A DNA stretch of 64,000 nt from Phlebotomus papatasi (GCF_024763615.1 NW_026604972.1:434001-498000); one strand, 5' to 3'; positions 25,536 through 38,840 are shown, counted from the first letter of the stretch. Notes: generated by a model not told the origin, from the letters alone. Numbers and translations are program-made.

Positions 25536-27314
25536 ACTCCCAAGGGTGGGATCATGATTTTTGTGCGAATTTTTCCAAGAAAAAAATTCAACTAATGATA
25601 TTAATTGACTGGTAGAATTATTTGAAGTATTCTAATGTGATTTTCATTGAGAAATTTTAAGAATTGCGGTTTTTAGAGCAGATTTTGGCATTTTTAAAAA
25701 ATTAAAAAAAAAACTCCCAAGGGTGGGATCATGATGATTTTTGGTGGGAATTTTTCCAAGAAACAAATTCAACTAATGATATTAATTGATTGGTAGAATT
25801 ATTTGAAGTATTCTAATGTGATTTTCATTGAGAAATTTTAAGAATTGCGGTTTTTAGAGCAGATTTTGGCATTTTTAAAAAATTAAAAAACCCCCAAGGG
25901 TGGGATCATGATGATTTTTGTGGGTATTTTTTCAAGAAAATAATTCAACTAATGATATTAATTGATTGATAGAATTATTTGAAGTATTCTTATGTGATTT
26001 TCATTGAGAAATTTTAAGAATTGCGGTTTTTAGAGCAGATTTTGGCATTTTTAAAAAATTAAAAAACTCCCAAGGGTGGGATCATGATGATTTTTGTGGG
26101 TATTTTTCCAAGAAAAAATTCAACTAATGATATTAATTGATTGGTAGAATTATTTGAAGTATTCTAATGTGATTTTCATTGAGAAATTTTAAGAATTGCG
26201 GTTTCTAGAGCAGATTTTGGCATTTTTAAAAAATTAAAAAAAACTCCCAAGGGTGGGATCATGATGATTTTTGTGGGAATTTTTCCAAGAAAATAAGTCA
26301 ACTAATGATATTAATTGATTGATAGAATTATTTGAAGTATTCTAATGTGATTTTCATTGAGAAATTTTAAGAATTGCGGTTTCTAGAGCAGATTTTGGCA
26401 TTTTTAAAAAATTAAAAAAAAAACTCCCAAGGGTGGGATCATGATGATTTTTGGTGGGAATTTTTCCAAGAAAAAAATTCAACTAATGATATTAATTTAT
26501 TGATAGAATTATTTGAAGTATTCTAATGTGATTTTCATTGAGAAATTTTAAGAATTGCGGTTTCTAGAGCAGATTTTGGCATTTTTAAAAAATTAAAAAA
26601 CTCCCAAGGGTGGGATCATGATGATTTTTGTGGGAATTTTTCCAAGAAAAAAATTCAACTAATGATATTAATTGATTGATAGAATTATTTGAAGTATTCT
26701 AATGTGATTTTCATTGAGAAATTTTAAGAATTGCGGTTTCTAGAGCAGATTTTGGCATTTTTAAAAAATTAAAAAACTCCCAAGGGTGGGATCATGATGA
26801 TTTTTGTGGGAATTTTTCCAAGAAAAAATTCAACTAATGATATTAATTGATTGATAGAATTATTTGAAGTATTCTTATGTGATTTTCATTGAGAAATTTT
26901 AAGAATTGCGGTTTCTAGAGCAGATTTTGGCATTTTTAAAAAATTTAAAAAAAAACTCCCACGGGTGGGGTCATGATGATTTTTGGTGGGAATTTTTCCA
27001 AGAAAAAAATTCAACTAATGATATTAATTGATTGGTAGAATTATTTGAAGTATTCTAATGTGATTTTCATTGAGAAATTTTAAGAATTGCGGTTTTTAGA
27101 GCAGATTTTGGCATTTTTTAAAAATTAAGAAAACTCCCAAGGGTGGGATTATGATGAGTTTTGGTGGGAATTTTTCCAAGAAACAAATTCAACTAATGAT
27201 ATTAATTGATTGGTAGAATTATTTGAAGTATTCTAATGTGATTTTCATTGAGAAATTTTAAGAATTGCGGTTTTTAGAGCAGATTTTGGCATTTTTAAAA
27301 AATTAAAAAAAAAA
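23577..27314 (+). repeat. Domain E: nested 11-mer tandem duplication (~1.95 kb)
   Basis: The end of the 5.2-kb block is itself duplicated: 23577-25535 and 25536-27314. Paired marks are GTGCGA 23607 and 25563, CCCCCAAGGG 23937 and 25891, GTGGGGTC 25012 and 26965, and ATTATGATGAG 25371 and 27148. Offsets are about 1954 bp. The second copy is one unit shorter: after its GTGGGGTC unit the GTGGGAATTTTTTCAAG unit (about 25180-25355) is missing. Its first unit has lost 3 bp of the GATGAT stretch near 25556. Confidence 0.75.
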
Positions 27315-30300
27315 ACTCCCAGGGGTGGGATCATGATGATTTTTGTGGGAATTTTTCCAAGAAAAAAATTCAACTAATGATATTAATTGAATGGTAGAAT
27401 TATTTGAAGTATTCTAATGTGATTTTCATTGAGAAATTTTAAGAATTGCGGTTTTTAGAGCAGATTTTGGCATTTTTAAAAAATTAAAAAAAAAACTCCC
27501 AAGGGTGGGATCATGATGATTTTTGGTGGGAATTTTTCCAAGAAACAAATTCAACTAATGATATTAATTGATTGGTAGAATTATTTGAAGTATTCTAATG
27601 TGATTTTCATTGAGAAATTTTAAGAATTGCGGTTTTTAGAGCAGATTTTGGCATTTTTAAAAAATTAAAAAAAAACTCCCAAGGGTGGGATCATGATGAT
27701 TTTTGGTGGGAATTTTTCCAAGAAAAAAAATCAACTAATGATATTAATTGATTGGTAGAATTATTTGAAGTATTCTAATGTGATTTTCATTGAGAAATTT
27801 TAAGAATTGCGCTTTCTAGAGCAGATTTTGGCATTTTTAAAAAATTAAAAAAAAACTCCCAAGGGTGGGATCATGATGATTTTTGTTGGAATTTTTCCAA
27901 GAAAATAATTCAACTAATGATATTAATTGATTGATAGAATTATTTGAAGTATTCTAATTTGATTTTCATTGAGAAATTTTAAGAATTGCGGTTTCTAGAG
28001 CAGATTTTGGCATTTTTAAAAAATTAAAAAAAACTCCCAAGGGTGGGATCATGATGATTTTTGTGGGAATTTTTCCAAGAAAAAAATTCAACTAATGATA
28101 TTAATTGATTGGTAGAATTATTTGAAGTATTCTAATGTGATTTTCATTGAGAAATTTTAAGAATTGCGGTTTCTAGAGCAGATTTTGGCATTTTTAAAAA
28201 ATTAAAAAAAAACTCCCAAGGGTGGGATCATGATGATTTTTGGTGGGAAGTTTTCCAAGAAACAAATTCAACTAATGATACTAATTGATTGGTAGAATTA
28301 TTTGAAGTATTCTAATGTGATTTTCATTCAGAAATTTTAAGAATTGCGGTTTCTAGAGCAGATTTTGGCATTTTTAAAAAATTAAGAAAAACTCCCAAGG
28401 GTGGGATCATGATGATTTTTGGTGGGAATTTTTCCAAGAAAAAAATTCAACTAATGATATTAATTGATTGGTAGAATTATTTGAAGTATTCTAATGTGAC
28501 TTTCATTGAGAAATTTTAAGAATTGCGGTTTCTAGAGCAGATTTTGGCATTTTTAAAAAATTAAAAAAAAACTCCCAAGGGTGGGATCATGATGATTTTT
28601 GGTGGGAATTTTTCCAAGAAAAAAATTCAACTAATGATATTAATTGATTGATAGAATTATTTGAAATATTCTAATGTGATTTTCATTGAGAAATTTTAAG
28701 AATTGCGGTTTCTAGAGCAGATTTTGGCATTTTTAAAAAATTAAAAAACTCCCAAGGGTGGGATCATGATGATTTTTGTGGGAATTTTTTCAAGAAAATA
28801 ATTCAACTAATAATATTAATTGATTGATAGAATTATTTGAAGTATTCTAATGTGATTTTCATTGAGAAATTTTAAGAATTGCGGTTTTTAGAGCAGATTT
28901 TGGCATTTTTAAAAAATTAAAAAAAAACTCCCAAGGGTGGGATCATGATGATTTTTGGTGGGAATTTTTCCAAGAAAAAAATTCAACTAATGATATTAAT
29001 TGATTGGTAGAATTATTTGAAGTATTCTAATGTGATTTTCATTGAGAAATTTTAAGAATTGCGGTTCTTAGAGCAGATTTTGGCATTTTTAAAAAATTAA
29101 AAAACTCCCAAGGGTGGGATCATGATGATTTTTGTGGGAATTTTTTCAAGAAAATAATTCAACTAATGATATTAATTGATTGATAGAATTATTTGAAGTA
29201 TTCTAATGTGATTTTCATTGAGAAATTTTAAGAATTGCGGTTTTTAGAGCAGATTTTGGCATTTTTAAAAAATTAAAAAAAAACTCCCAAGGGTGGGATC
29301 ATGATGATTTTTGGTGGGAATTTTTCCAAGAAAAAAATTCAACTAATGATATTAATTGATTGGTAGAATTATTTGAAGTATTCTAATTTGATTTTCATTG
29401 AGAAATTTTAAGAATTGCGGTTTCTAGAGCAGATTTTGGCATTTTTTAAAAATTAAAAAAAAACCCCAAGGGTGGGATCATGATGATTTTTGGTGGGAAT
29501 TTTTCCAAGAAAATAATTCAACTAATGATATTAATTGATTGGTAGAATTATTTGAAGTATTCTAATGTGATTTTCATTGAGAAATTTTAAGAATTGCGGT
29601 TTTTAGAGCAGATTTTGGCATTTTTAAAAAATTAAAAAAAAACTCCCAAGGGTGGGATTATGATGAGTTTTGGTGGGAATTTTTCCAAGAAACAAATTCA
29701 ACTAATGATATTAATTGATTGGTAGAATTATTTGAAGTATTCTAATGTGATTTTCATTGAGAAATTTTAAGAATTGCGGTTTTTAGAGCAGATTTTGGCA
29801 TTTTTAAAAAATTAAAAAAAAAAACTCCCAAGGGTGGGATCATGATGATTTTTGGTGGGAATTTTTCCAAGAAAAAAATTCAACTAATGATATTAATTGA
29901 TTGATAGAATTATTTGAAGTATTCTAATGTGATTTTCATTGAGAAATTTTAAGAATTGCGGTTTTTAGAGCAGATTTTGGCATTTTTAAAAAATTAAAAA
30001 AAAACTCCCAAGGGTGGGATCATGATGATTTTTGGTGGGAATTTTTCCAAGAAAAAAATTCAACTAATGATATTAATTGATTGGTAGAATTATTTGAAGT
30101 ATTCTAATGTGATTCTCATTGAGAAATTTTAAGAATTGCGGTTTTTAGAGCAGATTTTGGCATTTTTAAAAAATTAAAAAAAACTCCCAAGGGTGGGATC
30201 ATGATGATTTTTGGTGGGAATTTTTCCAAGAAAAAAAATCAACTAATGATATTAATTGATTGATAGAATTATTTGAAGTATTCTAATGTGATTTTCATTG

Positions 30301-33300
30301 AGAAATTTTAAGAATTGCGGTTTCTAGAGCAGATTTTGGCATTTTTAAAAAATTAAAAAAAAACTCCCAAGGGTGGGATCATGATGATTTTTGTTGGAAT
30401 TTTTCCAAGAAAATAATTCAACTAATGATATTAATTGATTGATAGAATTATTTGAAGTATTCTAATGTGATTTTCATTGAGAAATTTTAAGAATTGCGGT
30501 TTCTAGAGCAGATTTTGGCATTTTTAAAAAATTAAAAAAAACTCCCAAGGGTGGGATCATGATGATTTTTGTGGGAATTTTTCCAAGAAAAAAATTCAAC
30601 TAATGATATTAATTGATTGGTAGAATTATTTGAAGTATTCTAATGTGATTTTCATTGAGAAATTTTAAGAATTGCGGTTTCTAGAGCAGATTTTGGCATT
30701 TTTAAAAAATTAAAAAAAAACTCCCAAGGGTGGGATCATGATGATTTTTGGTGGGAATTTTTCCAAGAAAAAAATTCAACTAATGATATTAATTGATTGG
30801 TAGAATTATTTGAAGTATTCTAATGTGACTTTCATTGAGAAATTTTAAGAATTGCGGTTTCTAGAGCAGATTTTGGCATTTTTAAAAAATTAAAAAAAAA
30901 ACTCCCAAGGGTGGGATCATGATGATTTTTGGTGGGAATTTTTCCAAGAAAAAAATTCAACTAATGATATTAATTGATTGGTAGAATTATTTGAAGTATT
31001 CTAATGTGATTTTCATTGAGAAATTTTAAGAATTGCGGTTTCTAGAGCAGATTTTGGCATTTTTAAAAAATTAAAAAAAACTCCCAAGGGTGGGATCATG
31101 ATGATTTTTGTGGGAATTTTTCCAAGAAAATAATTCAACTAATGATATTAATTGATTGATAGAATTATTTGAAGTATTCTAATGTGATTTTCATTGAGAA
31201 ATTTTAAGAATTGCGGTTTCTAGAGCAGATTTTGGCATTTTTAAAAAATTAAAAAAAACTCCCAAGGGTGGGATCATGATGATTTTTGGTGGGAATTTTT
31301 CCAAGAAAAAAATTCAACTAATGATATTAATTTATTGATAGAATTATTTGAAGTATTCTAATGTGATTTTCATTGAGAAATTTTAAGAATTGCGGTTTCT
31401 AGAGCAGATTTTGGCATTTTTAAAAAATTAAAAAACTCCCAAGGGTGGGATCATGATGATTTTTGTGGGAATTTTTCCAAGAAAAAAATTCAGCTAATGA
31501 TATTAATTGATTGGTAGAATTATTTGAAGTATTCTAATGTGATTTTCATTGAGAAATTTTAAGAATTGCGGTTTTTAGAGCAGATTTTGGCATTTTTAAA
31601 AAATTAAAAAACTCCCAAGGGTGGGATCATGATGATTTTTGGTGGGAATTTTTCCAAGAAAAAAATTCAACTAATGATATTAATTGATTGATAGAATTAT
31701 TTGAAGTATTCTAATGTGATTTTCATTGAGAAATTTTAAGAATTGCGGTTTTTAGAGCAGATTTTGGCATTTTTAAAAAATTAAAAAAAAAACTCCCAAG
31801 GGTGGGATCTTGATGATTTTTGGTGGGAATTTTTCCAAGAAAAAAATTCAACTAATGATATTAATTTATTGATAGAATTATTTGAAGTATTCTAATGTGA
31901 TTTTCATTGAGAAATTTTAAGAATTGCGGTTTCTAGAGCAGATTTTGGCATTTTTAAAAAATTTAAAAAAAAAACTCCCAAGGGTGGGGTCATGATGATT
32001 TTTGGTGGGAATTTTTCCAAGAAAAAAATTCAGCTAATGATATTAATTGATTGGTAGAATTATTTGAAGTATTCTAATGTGATTTTCATTGAGAAATTTT
32101 AAGAATTGCGGTTTTTAGAGCAGATTTTGGCATTTTTAAAAAATTAAAAAACTCCCAAGGGTGGGATCATGATGATTTTTGGTGGGAATTTTTCCAAGAA
32201 AAAAATTCAACTAATGATATTAATTGATTGATAGAATTATTTGAAGTATTCTAATGTGATTTTCATTGAGAAATTTTAAGAATTGCGGTTTTTAGAGCAG
32301 ATTTTGGCATTTTTAAAAAATTAAAAAAAAAACTCCCAAGGGTGGGATCATGATGATTTTTGGTGGGAATTTTTCCAAGAAAAAAATTCAACTAATGATA
32401 TTAATTGATTGGTAGAATTATTTGAAGTATTCTAATGTGATTTTCATTGAGAAATTTTAAGAATTGCGGTTTCTAGAGCAGATTTTGGCATTTTTAAAAA
32501 ATTAAAAAAAACTCCCAAGGGTGGGATCATGATGATTTTTGTGGGAATTTTTCCAAGAAAATAATTCAACTAATGATATTAATTGATTGGTAGAATTATT
32601 TGAAGTATTCTAATGTGATTTTCATTGAGAAATTTTAAGAATTGCGGCTTCTAGAGCAGATTTTGGCATTTTTGAAAAAATTAAAAAAAAAACTCCCAAG
32701 GGTGGGATCATGATGAGTTTTGGTGGGAATTTTTCCAAGAAAAAAATTCAACTAATGATATTAATTGATTGGTAGAATTATTTGAAGTATTCTAATGTGA
32801 TTTTCATTGAGAAATTTTAAGAATTGCGGTTTCTAGAGCAGATTTTGGCATTTTTAAAAAATTAAAAAACTCCCAAGGGTGGGATCATGATGATTTTTGT
32901 GGGAATTTTTCCAAGAAAAAAATTCAACTAATGATATTAATTGATTGATAGAATTATTTGAAGTATTCTAATGTGATTTTCATTGAGAAATTTTAAGAAT
33001 TGCGGTTTCTAGAGCAGATTTTGGCATTTTTAAAAAATTAAAAAAAAAACTCCCAAGGGTGGGGTCATGATGATTTTTGGTGGGAATTTTTCCAAGAAAA
33101 AAATTCAGCTAATGATATTAATTGATTGGTAGAATTATTTGAAGTATTCTAATGTGATTTTCATTGAGAAATTTTAAGAATTGCGGTTTTTAGAGCAGAT
33201 TTTGGCATTTTTAAAAAATTAAAAAACTCCCAAGGGTGGGATCATGATGATTTTTGGTGGGAATTTTTCCAAGAAAAAAATTCAACTAATGATATTAATT

Positions 33301-34480
33301 GATTGATAGAATTATTTGAAGTATTCTAATGTGATTTTCATTGAGAAATTTTAAGAATTGCGGTTTCTAGAGCAGATTTTGGCATTTTTAAAAAATTAAA
33401 AAAAAACTCCCAAGGGTGGGATCATGATGATTTTTGGTGGGAATTTTTCCAAGAAAAAAATTCAACTAATGATATTAATTGATTGGTAGAATTATTTGAA
33501 GTATTCTAATGTGATTTTCATTGAGAAATTTTAAGAATTGCGGTTTCTAGAGCAGATTTTGTTATTTTTTAAAAATTAAAAAAAACTCCCAAGGGTGGGA
33601 TCATGATGAGTTTTGGTGGGAATTTTTCCAAGAAAAAAATTCAACTAATGATAATAATTGATTGGTAGAATTATTTGAAGTATTCTAATGTGATTTTCAT
33701 TGAGAAATTTTAAGAATTGCGGTTTTTAGAGCAGATTTTGGCATTTTTAAAAAATTAAAAAAAAAACTCCCAAGGGTGGGATCATGATGATTTTTGGTGG
33801 GAATTTTTCCAAGAAAAAAAATCAACTAATGATATTAATTGATTGGTAGAATTATTTGAAGTATTCTAATGTGATTTTCATTGAGAAATTTTAAGAATTG
33901 CGGTTTTTAGAGCAGATTTTGGCATTTTTAAAAAATTAAAAAACTCCCAAGGGTGGGATCATGATGAGTTTTGGTGGGAATTTTTCCAAGAAAAAAATTC
34001 AACTAATGATATTAATTGATTGGTAGAATTATTTGAAGTATTCTAATGTGATTTTCATTGAGAAATTTTAAGAATTGCGGTTTCTAGAGCAGATTTTGGC
34101 ATTTTTAAAAAATTAAAAAAAACTCCCAAGGGTGGGATCATGATGATTTTTGTGGGAATTTTTCCAAGAAAAAAATTCAACTAATGATATTAATTGATTG
34201 ATAGAATTATTTGAAGTATTCTAATGTGATTTTCATTGAGAAATTTTAAGAATTGCGGTTTCTAGAGCAGATTTTGGCATTTTTAAAAAATTAAAAAAAA
34301 CTCCCAAGGGTGGGATCATGATGATTTTTGTGGGAATTTTTCCAAGAAAAAAATTCAACTAATGATATTAATTGATTGATAGAATTATTTGAAGTATTCT
34401 AATGTGATTTTCATTGAGAAATTTTAAGAATTGCGGTTTCTAGAGCAGATTTTGGCATTTTTAAAAAATTAAAAAAAAAA
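27315..34480 (+). repeat. Domain F: diverged second copy of domain A
   Basis: Rare marks of the first 8 kb return in the same order about 26.1-26.6 kb later. GAATGGTAG lies at 1161 and 27389, GGGAAGTTTTCC with ATACTAATT at 2028 and 28245, GTGACTTTC at 4242 and 30825, and ATGATAATAA at 7521 and 33648. Leader units with GTGGGGTC lie at 31984 and 33059 (1075 bp, six units), in a different grouping from domain A. Units with GGTTCTTAG and GTGGGAATTTTTTCAAG, otherwise seen in domains D/E, are interspersed near 28750-29280. The copy is therefore not simple but carries pieces of both domains. Confidence 0.65.
31435..31610 (+). repeat. Chimeric monomer in domain F
   Basis: The head is of the ordinary GTGGGATC / GTGGGAA type that normally ends each leader set. 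The body has CAGCTAATG and GATTGGTAG and the tail TTTTTAGAGC, the marks of the GTGGGGTC leader unit. The preceding unit (TTTATTGATAG) and following unit (GATTGATAG with TTTTTAG) fit these two parents respectively. A crossover between about 31464 and 31493 would produce it, deleting about one unit length. Confidence 0.65.
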
Positions 34481-37400
34481 ACTCCCAAGGGTGGGATCAT
34501 GATAAGTTTTGGTGGGAATTTTTCCAAGAAAAAAATTCAGCTAATGATATTAATTGATTGGTAGAATTATTTGAAGTATTCTAATGTGATTTTCATTGAG
34601 AAATTTTAAGAATTGCGGTTTTTAGAGCAGATTTTGGCATTTTTAAAAAATTAAAAAAAAAACTCCCAAGGGTGGGATCATGATGAGTTTTGGTGGGAAT
34701 TTTTCCAAGAAAAAATTCAACTAATGATATTAATTAATTGGTAGAATTATTTGAAGTATTCTAATGTGATTTTCATTGAGAAATTTTAAGAATTGCGGTT
34801 TCTAGAGCAGATTTTGGCATTTTTAAAAAATTAAAAAAAACTCCCAAGGGTGGGATCATGATGATTTTTGTGGGAATTTTTCCAAGTAAATAATTCAACT
34901 AATGATATTAATTGATTGGTAGAATTATTTGAAGTATTCTAATGTGATTTTCATTGAGAAATTTTAAGAATTGCGGTTTCTAGAGCAGATTTTGGCATTT
35001 TTTAAAAATTAAAAAAAACTCCCAAGGGTGGGATCATGATGATTTTTGTGGGAATTTTTCCAAGAAAAAAATTCAACTAATGATATTAATTGAGTGATAG
35101 AATTATTTGAAGTATTCTAATGTGATTTTCATTGAGAAATTTTAAGGATCGCGGCTTCTAGAGCAGATTTTGGCATTTTTTAAAAATTAAAAAAAAACTC
35201 CCAAGGGTGGGATCATGATGATTTTTGGTGGGAATTTTTCCAAGAAAAAAATTCAACTAATGATATTAATTGATTGGTAGAATTATTTGAAGTATTCTAA
35301 TGTGATTTTCATTGAGAAATTTTAAGAATTGCGATTTCTAGAGCAGATTTTGGCATTTTTAAAAAATTAAAAAAAAACTCCCAAGGGTGGGATCATGATG
35401 ATTTTTGTGGGAATTTTTCCAAGAAAAAAATTCAACTAATGATATTAATTGATTGATAGAATTATTTGAAGTATTCTAATGTGATTTTCATTGAGGAATT
35501 TTAAGAATTGCGGTTTCTAGAGCAGATTTTGGCATTTTTAAAAAATTAAAAAAAAACTCCCAAGGGTGGGATCATGATGATTTTTGTGCGAATTTTTCCA
35601 AGAAAAAAATTCAACTAATGATATTAATTGATTGGTAGAATTATTTGAAGTATTCTAATGTGATTTTCATTGAGAAATTTTAAGAATTGCGGTTTCTAGA
35701 GCAGATTTTGGCATTTTTAAAAAATTAAAAAAAAACTCCCAAGGGTGGGATCATAATGATTTTTGGTGGGAATTTTTCCAAGAAACAAATTCAACTAATG
35801 ATATTAATTGATTGATAGAATTATTTGAAGTATTCTAATGTGATTTTCATTGAGAAATTTTAAGAATTGCGGTTTCTAGAGCAGATTTTGGCATTTTTAA
35901 AAAATTAAAAAACTCCCAAGGGTGGGATCATGATGATTTTTGGTGGGAATTTTTCCAAGAAAAAAATTCAACTAATGATATTAATTGATTGATAGAATTA
36001 TTTGAAGTATTCTAATGTGATTTTCATTGAGAAATTTTAAGAATTGCGGTTTCTAGAGCAGATTTTGGCATTTTTAAAAAATTAAAAAACTCCCAAGGGT
36101 GGGATCATGATGATTTTTGTGCGAATTTTTCCAAGAAAAAAATTCAACTAATGATATTAATTGATTGGTAGAATTATTTGAAGTATTCTAATGTGATTTT
36201 CATTGAGAAATTTTAAGAATTGCGGTTTCTAGAGCAGATTTTGGCATTTTTAAAAAATTAAAAAAAAAAACTCCCAAGGGTGGGATCATGATGATTTTTG
36301 GTGGGAATTTTTCCAAGAAACAAATTCAACTAATGATATTAATTGATTGGTAGAATTATTTGAAGTATTCTAATGTGATTTTCATTGAGAAATTTTAAGA
36401 ATTGCGGTTTCTAGAGCAGATTTTGGCATTTTTAAAAAATTAAAAAAAAAACTCCCAAGGGTGGGATCATGATGATTTTTGGTGGGAATTTTTCCAAGAA
36501 ACAAATTCAACTAATGATATTAATTGATTGATAGAATTATTTGAAGTATTCTAATGTGATTTTCATTGAGAAATTTTAAGAATTGCGGTTTCTAGAGCAG
36601 ATTTTGGCATTTTTAAAAAATTAAAAAACTCCCAAGGGTGGGATCATGATGATTTTTGGTGGGAATTTTTCCAAGAAAAAAATTCAACTAATGATATTAA
36701 TTGATTGATAGAATTATTTGAAGTATTCTAATGTGATTTTCATTGAGAAATTTTAAGAATTGCGGTTTCTAGAGCAGATTTTGGCATTTTTAAAAAATTA
36801 AAAAACTCCCAAGGGTGGGATCATGATGATTTTTGGTGGGAATTTTTCCAAGAAAAAAATTCAACTAATGATATTAATTGATTGATAGAATTATTTGAAG
36901 TATTCTAATGTGATTTTCATTGAGAAATTTTAAGAATTGCGGTTTCTAGAGCAGATTTTGTTATTTTTTAAAAATTAAAAAAAACTCCCAAGGGTGGGAT
37001 CATGATGAGTTTTGGTGGGAATTTTTCCAAGAAAAAAATTCAACTAATGATATTAATTGATTGGTAGAATTATTTGAAGTATTCTAATGTGATTTTCATT
37101 GAGAAATTTTAAGAATTGCGGTTTTTAGAGCAGATTTTGGCATTTTTAAAAAATTAAAAAACTCCCAAGGGTGGGATCATGATGATTTTTGGTGGGAATT
37201 TTTCCAAGAAAAAAATTCAACTAATGATATTAATTGATTGATAGAATTATTTGAAGTATTCTAATGTGATTTTCATTGAGAAATTTTAAGAATTGCGGTT
37301 TTTAGAGCAGATTTTGGCATTTTTAAAAAATTAAAAAAAAAACTCCCAAGGGTGGGATCATGATGATTTTTGGTGGGAATTTTTCCAAGAAAAAAATTCA

Positions 37401-38774
37401 ACTAATGATATTAATTGATTGGTAGAATTATTTGAAGTATTCTAATGTGATTTTCATTGATAAATTTTAAGAATTGCGGTTTCTAGAGCAGATTTTGGCA
37501 TTTTTAAAAAATTAAAAAAAAAACTCCCAAGGGTGGGATCATGATGATTTTTGTGCGAATTTTTCCAAGAAAATAATTCAACTAATGATATTAATTGATT
37601 GGTAGAATTATTTGAAGTATTCTAATGTGATTTTCATTGAGAAATTTTAAGAATTGCGGTTTCTAGAGCAGATTTTGGCATTTTTAAAAAATTAAAAAAA
37701 AAACTCCCAAGGGTGGGATCATGATGATTTTTGGTGGGAATTTTTCCAAGAAACAAATTCAACTAATGATATTAATTGATTGGTAGAATTATTTGAAGTA
37801 TTCTAATGTGATTTTCATTGAGAAATTTTAAGAATTGCGGTTTCTAGAGCAGATTTTGGCATTTTTAAAAAATTAAAAAAAAAACTCCCAAGGGTGGGAT
37901 CATGATGATTTTTGGTGGGAATTTTTCCAAGAAACAAATTCAACTAATGATATTAATTGATTGATAGAATTATTTGAAGTATTCTAATGTGATTTTCATT
38001 GAGAAATTTTAAGAATTGCGGTTTCTAGAGCAGATTTTGGCATTTTTAAAAAATTTAAAAACTCCCAAGGGTGGGATCATGATGATTTTTGGTGGGAATT
38101 TTTCCAAGAAAAAAATTCAACTAATGATATTAATTGATTGATAGAATTATTTGAAGTATTCTAATGTGATTTTCATTGAGAAATTTTAAGAATTGCGGTT
38201 TCTAGAGCAGATTTTGGCATTTTTAAAAAATTAAAAAACTCCCAAGGGTGGGATCATGATGATTTTTGGTGGGAATTTTTCCAAGAAAAAAATTCAACTA
38301 ATGATATTAATTGATTGATAGAATTATTTGAAGTATTCTAATGTGATTTTCATTGAGAAATTTTAAGAATTGCGGTTTCTAGAGCAGATTTTGTTATTTT
38401 TTAAAAATTAAAAAAAACTCCCAAGGGTGGGATCATGATGAGTTTTGGTGGGAATTTTTCCAAGAAAAAAATTCAACTAATGATATTAATTGATTGGTAG
38501 AATTATTTGAAGTATTCTAATGTGATTTTCATTGAGAAATTTTAAGAATTGCGGTTTTTAGAGCAGATTTTGGCATTTTTAAAAAATTAAAAAACTCCCA
38601 AGGGTGGGATCATGATGATTTTTGGTGGGAATTTTTCCAAGAAAAAAATTCAACTAATGATATTAATTGATTGGTAGAATTATTTGAAGTATTCTAATGT
38701 GATTTTCATTGAGAAATTTTAAGAATTGCGGTTTCTAGAGCAGATTTTGGCATTTTTAAAAAATTAAAAAAAAA
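34481..38774 (+). repeat. Domain G: second copy of domains B and C (8-mer part offset ~22.9 kb)
   Basis: It starts with the GATAAG unit (34501), then GATGAG with TTAATTAATT, AAGTAAATAATTC, GAGTGA with GGATCGCGG, GCGATTTC, a GATTGATAG unit with TTGAGGAATT, and GTGCGA (35586), the same order as the 9-mer. It then passes into the 8-mer: GTGCGA at 36119 and 37553, TTTTGTTATT at 36957 and 38390. Against 13223, 14656, 14061 and 15492 the offsets are 22,896, 22,897, 22,896 and 22,898 bp. Before that point one AAACAAATTC unit present in domain B is missing, which changes the offset. The sixth unit here has ATTATTTGAAG where domain B has ATTATCTGAAG. Confidence 0.75.
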
Positions 38775-38840
38775 ACTCCCAAGGGTGGGATCATGATGAT
38801 TTTAAAAAAAAAACTCCCAAGGGTGGATCATGAATTTTTC
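38775..38840 (+). repeat. Broken monomer: truncated head followed by a deleted head
   Basis: A unit starts at 38775 but stops after GATGATTTT (38803) and runs straight into a new A-run and a second head at 38813. That second head lacks one G (GGGTGGATC) and skips about 15 further bases, going from ATCATG to AATTTTTCC. The net gain is about 22 bp: 38 bp of duplicated head minus about 16 bp lost. Normal sequence of an AAACAAATTC unit follows. The site lies where the 8-mer copy would be expected to continue and marks the end of domain G. Confidence 0.8.
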
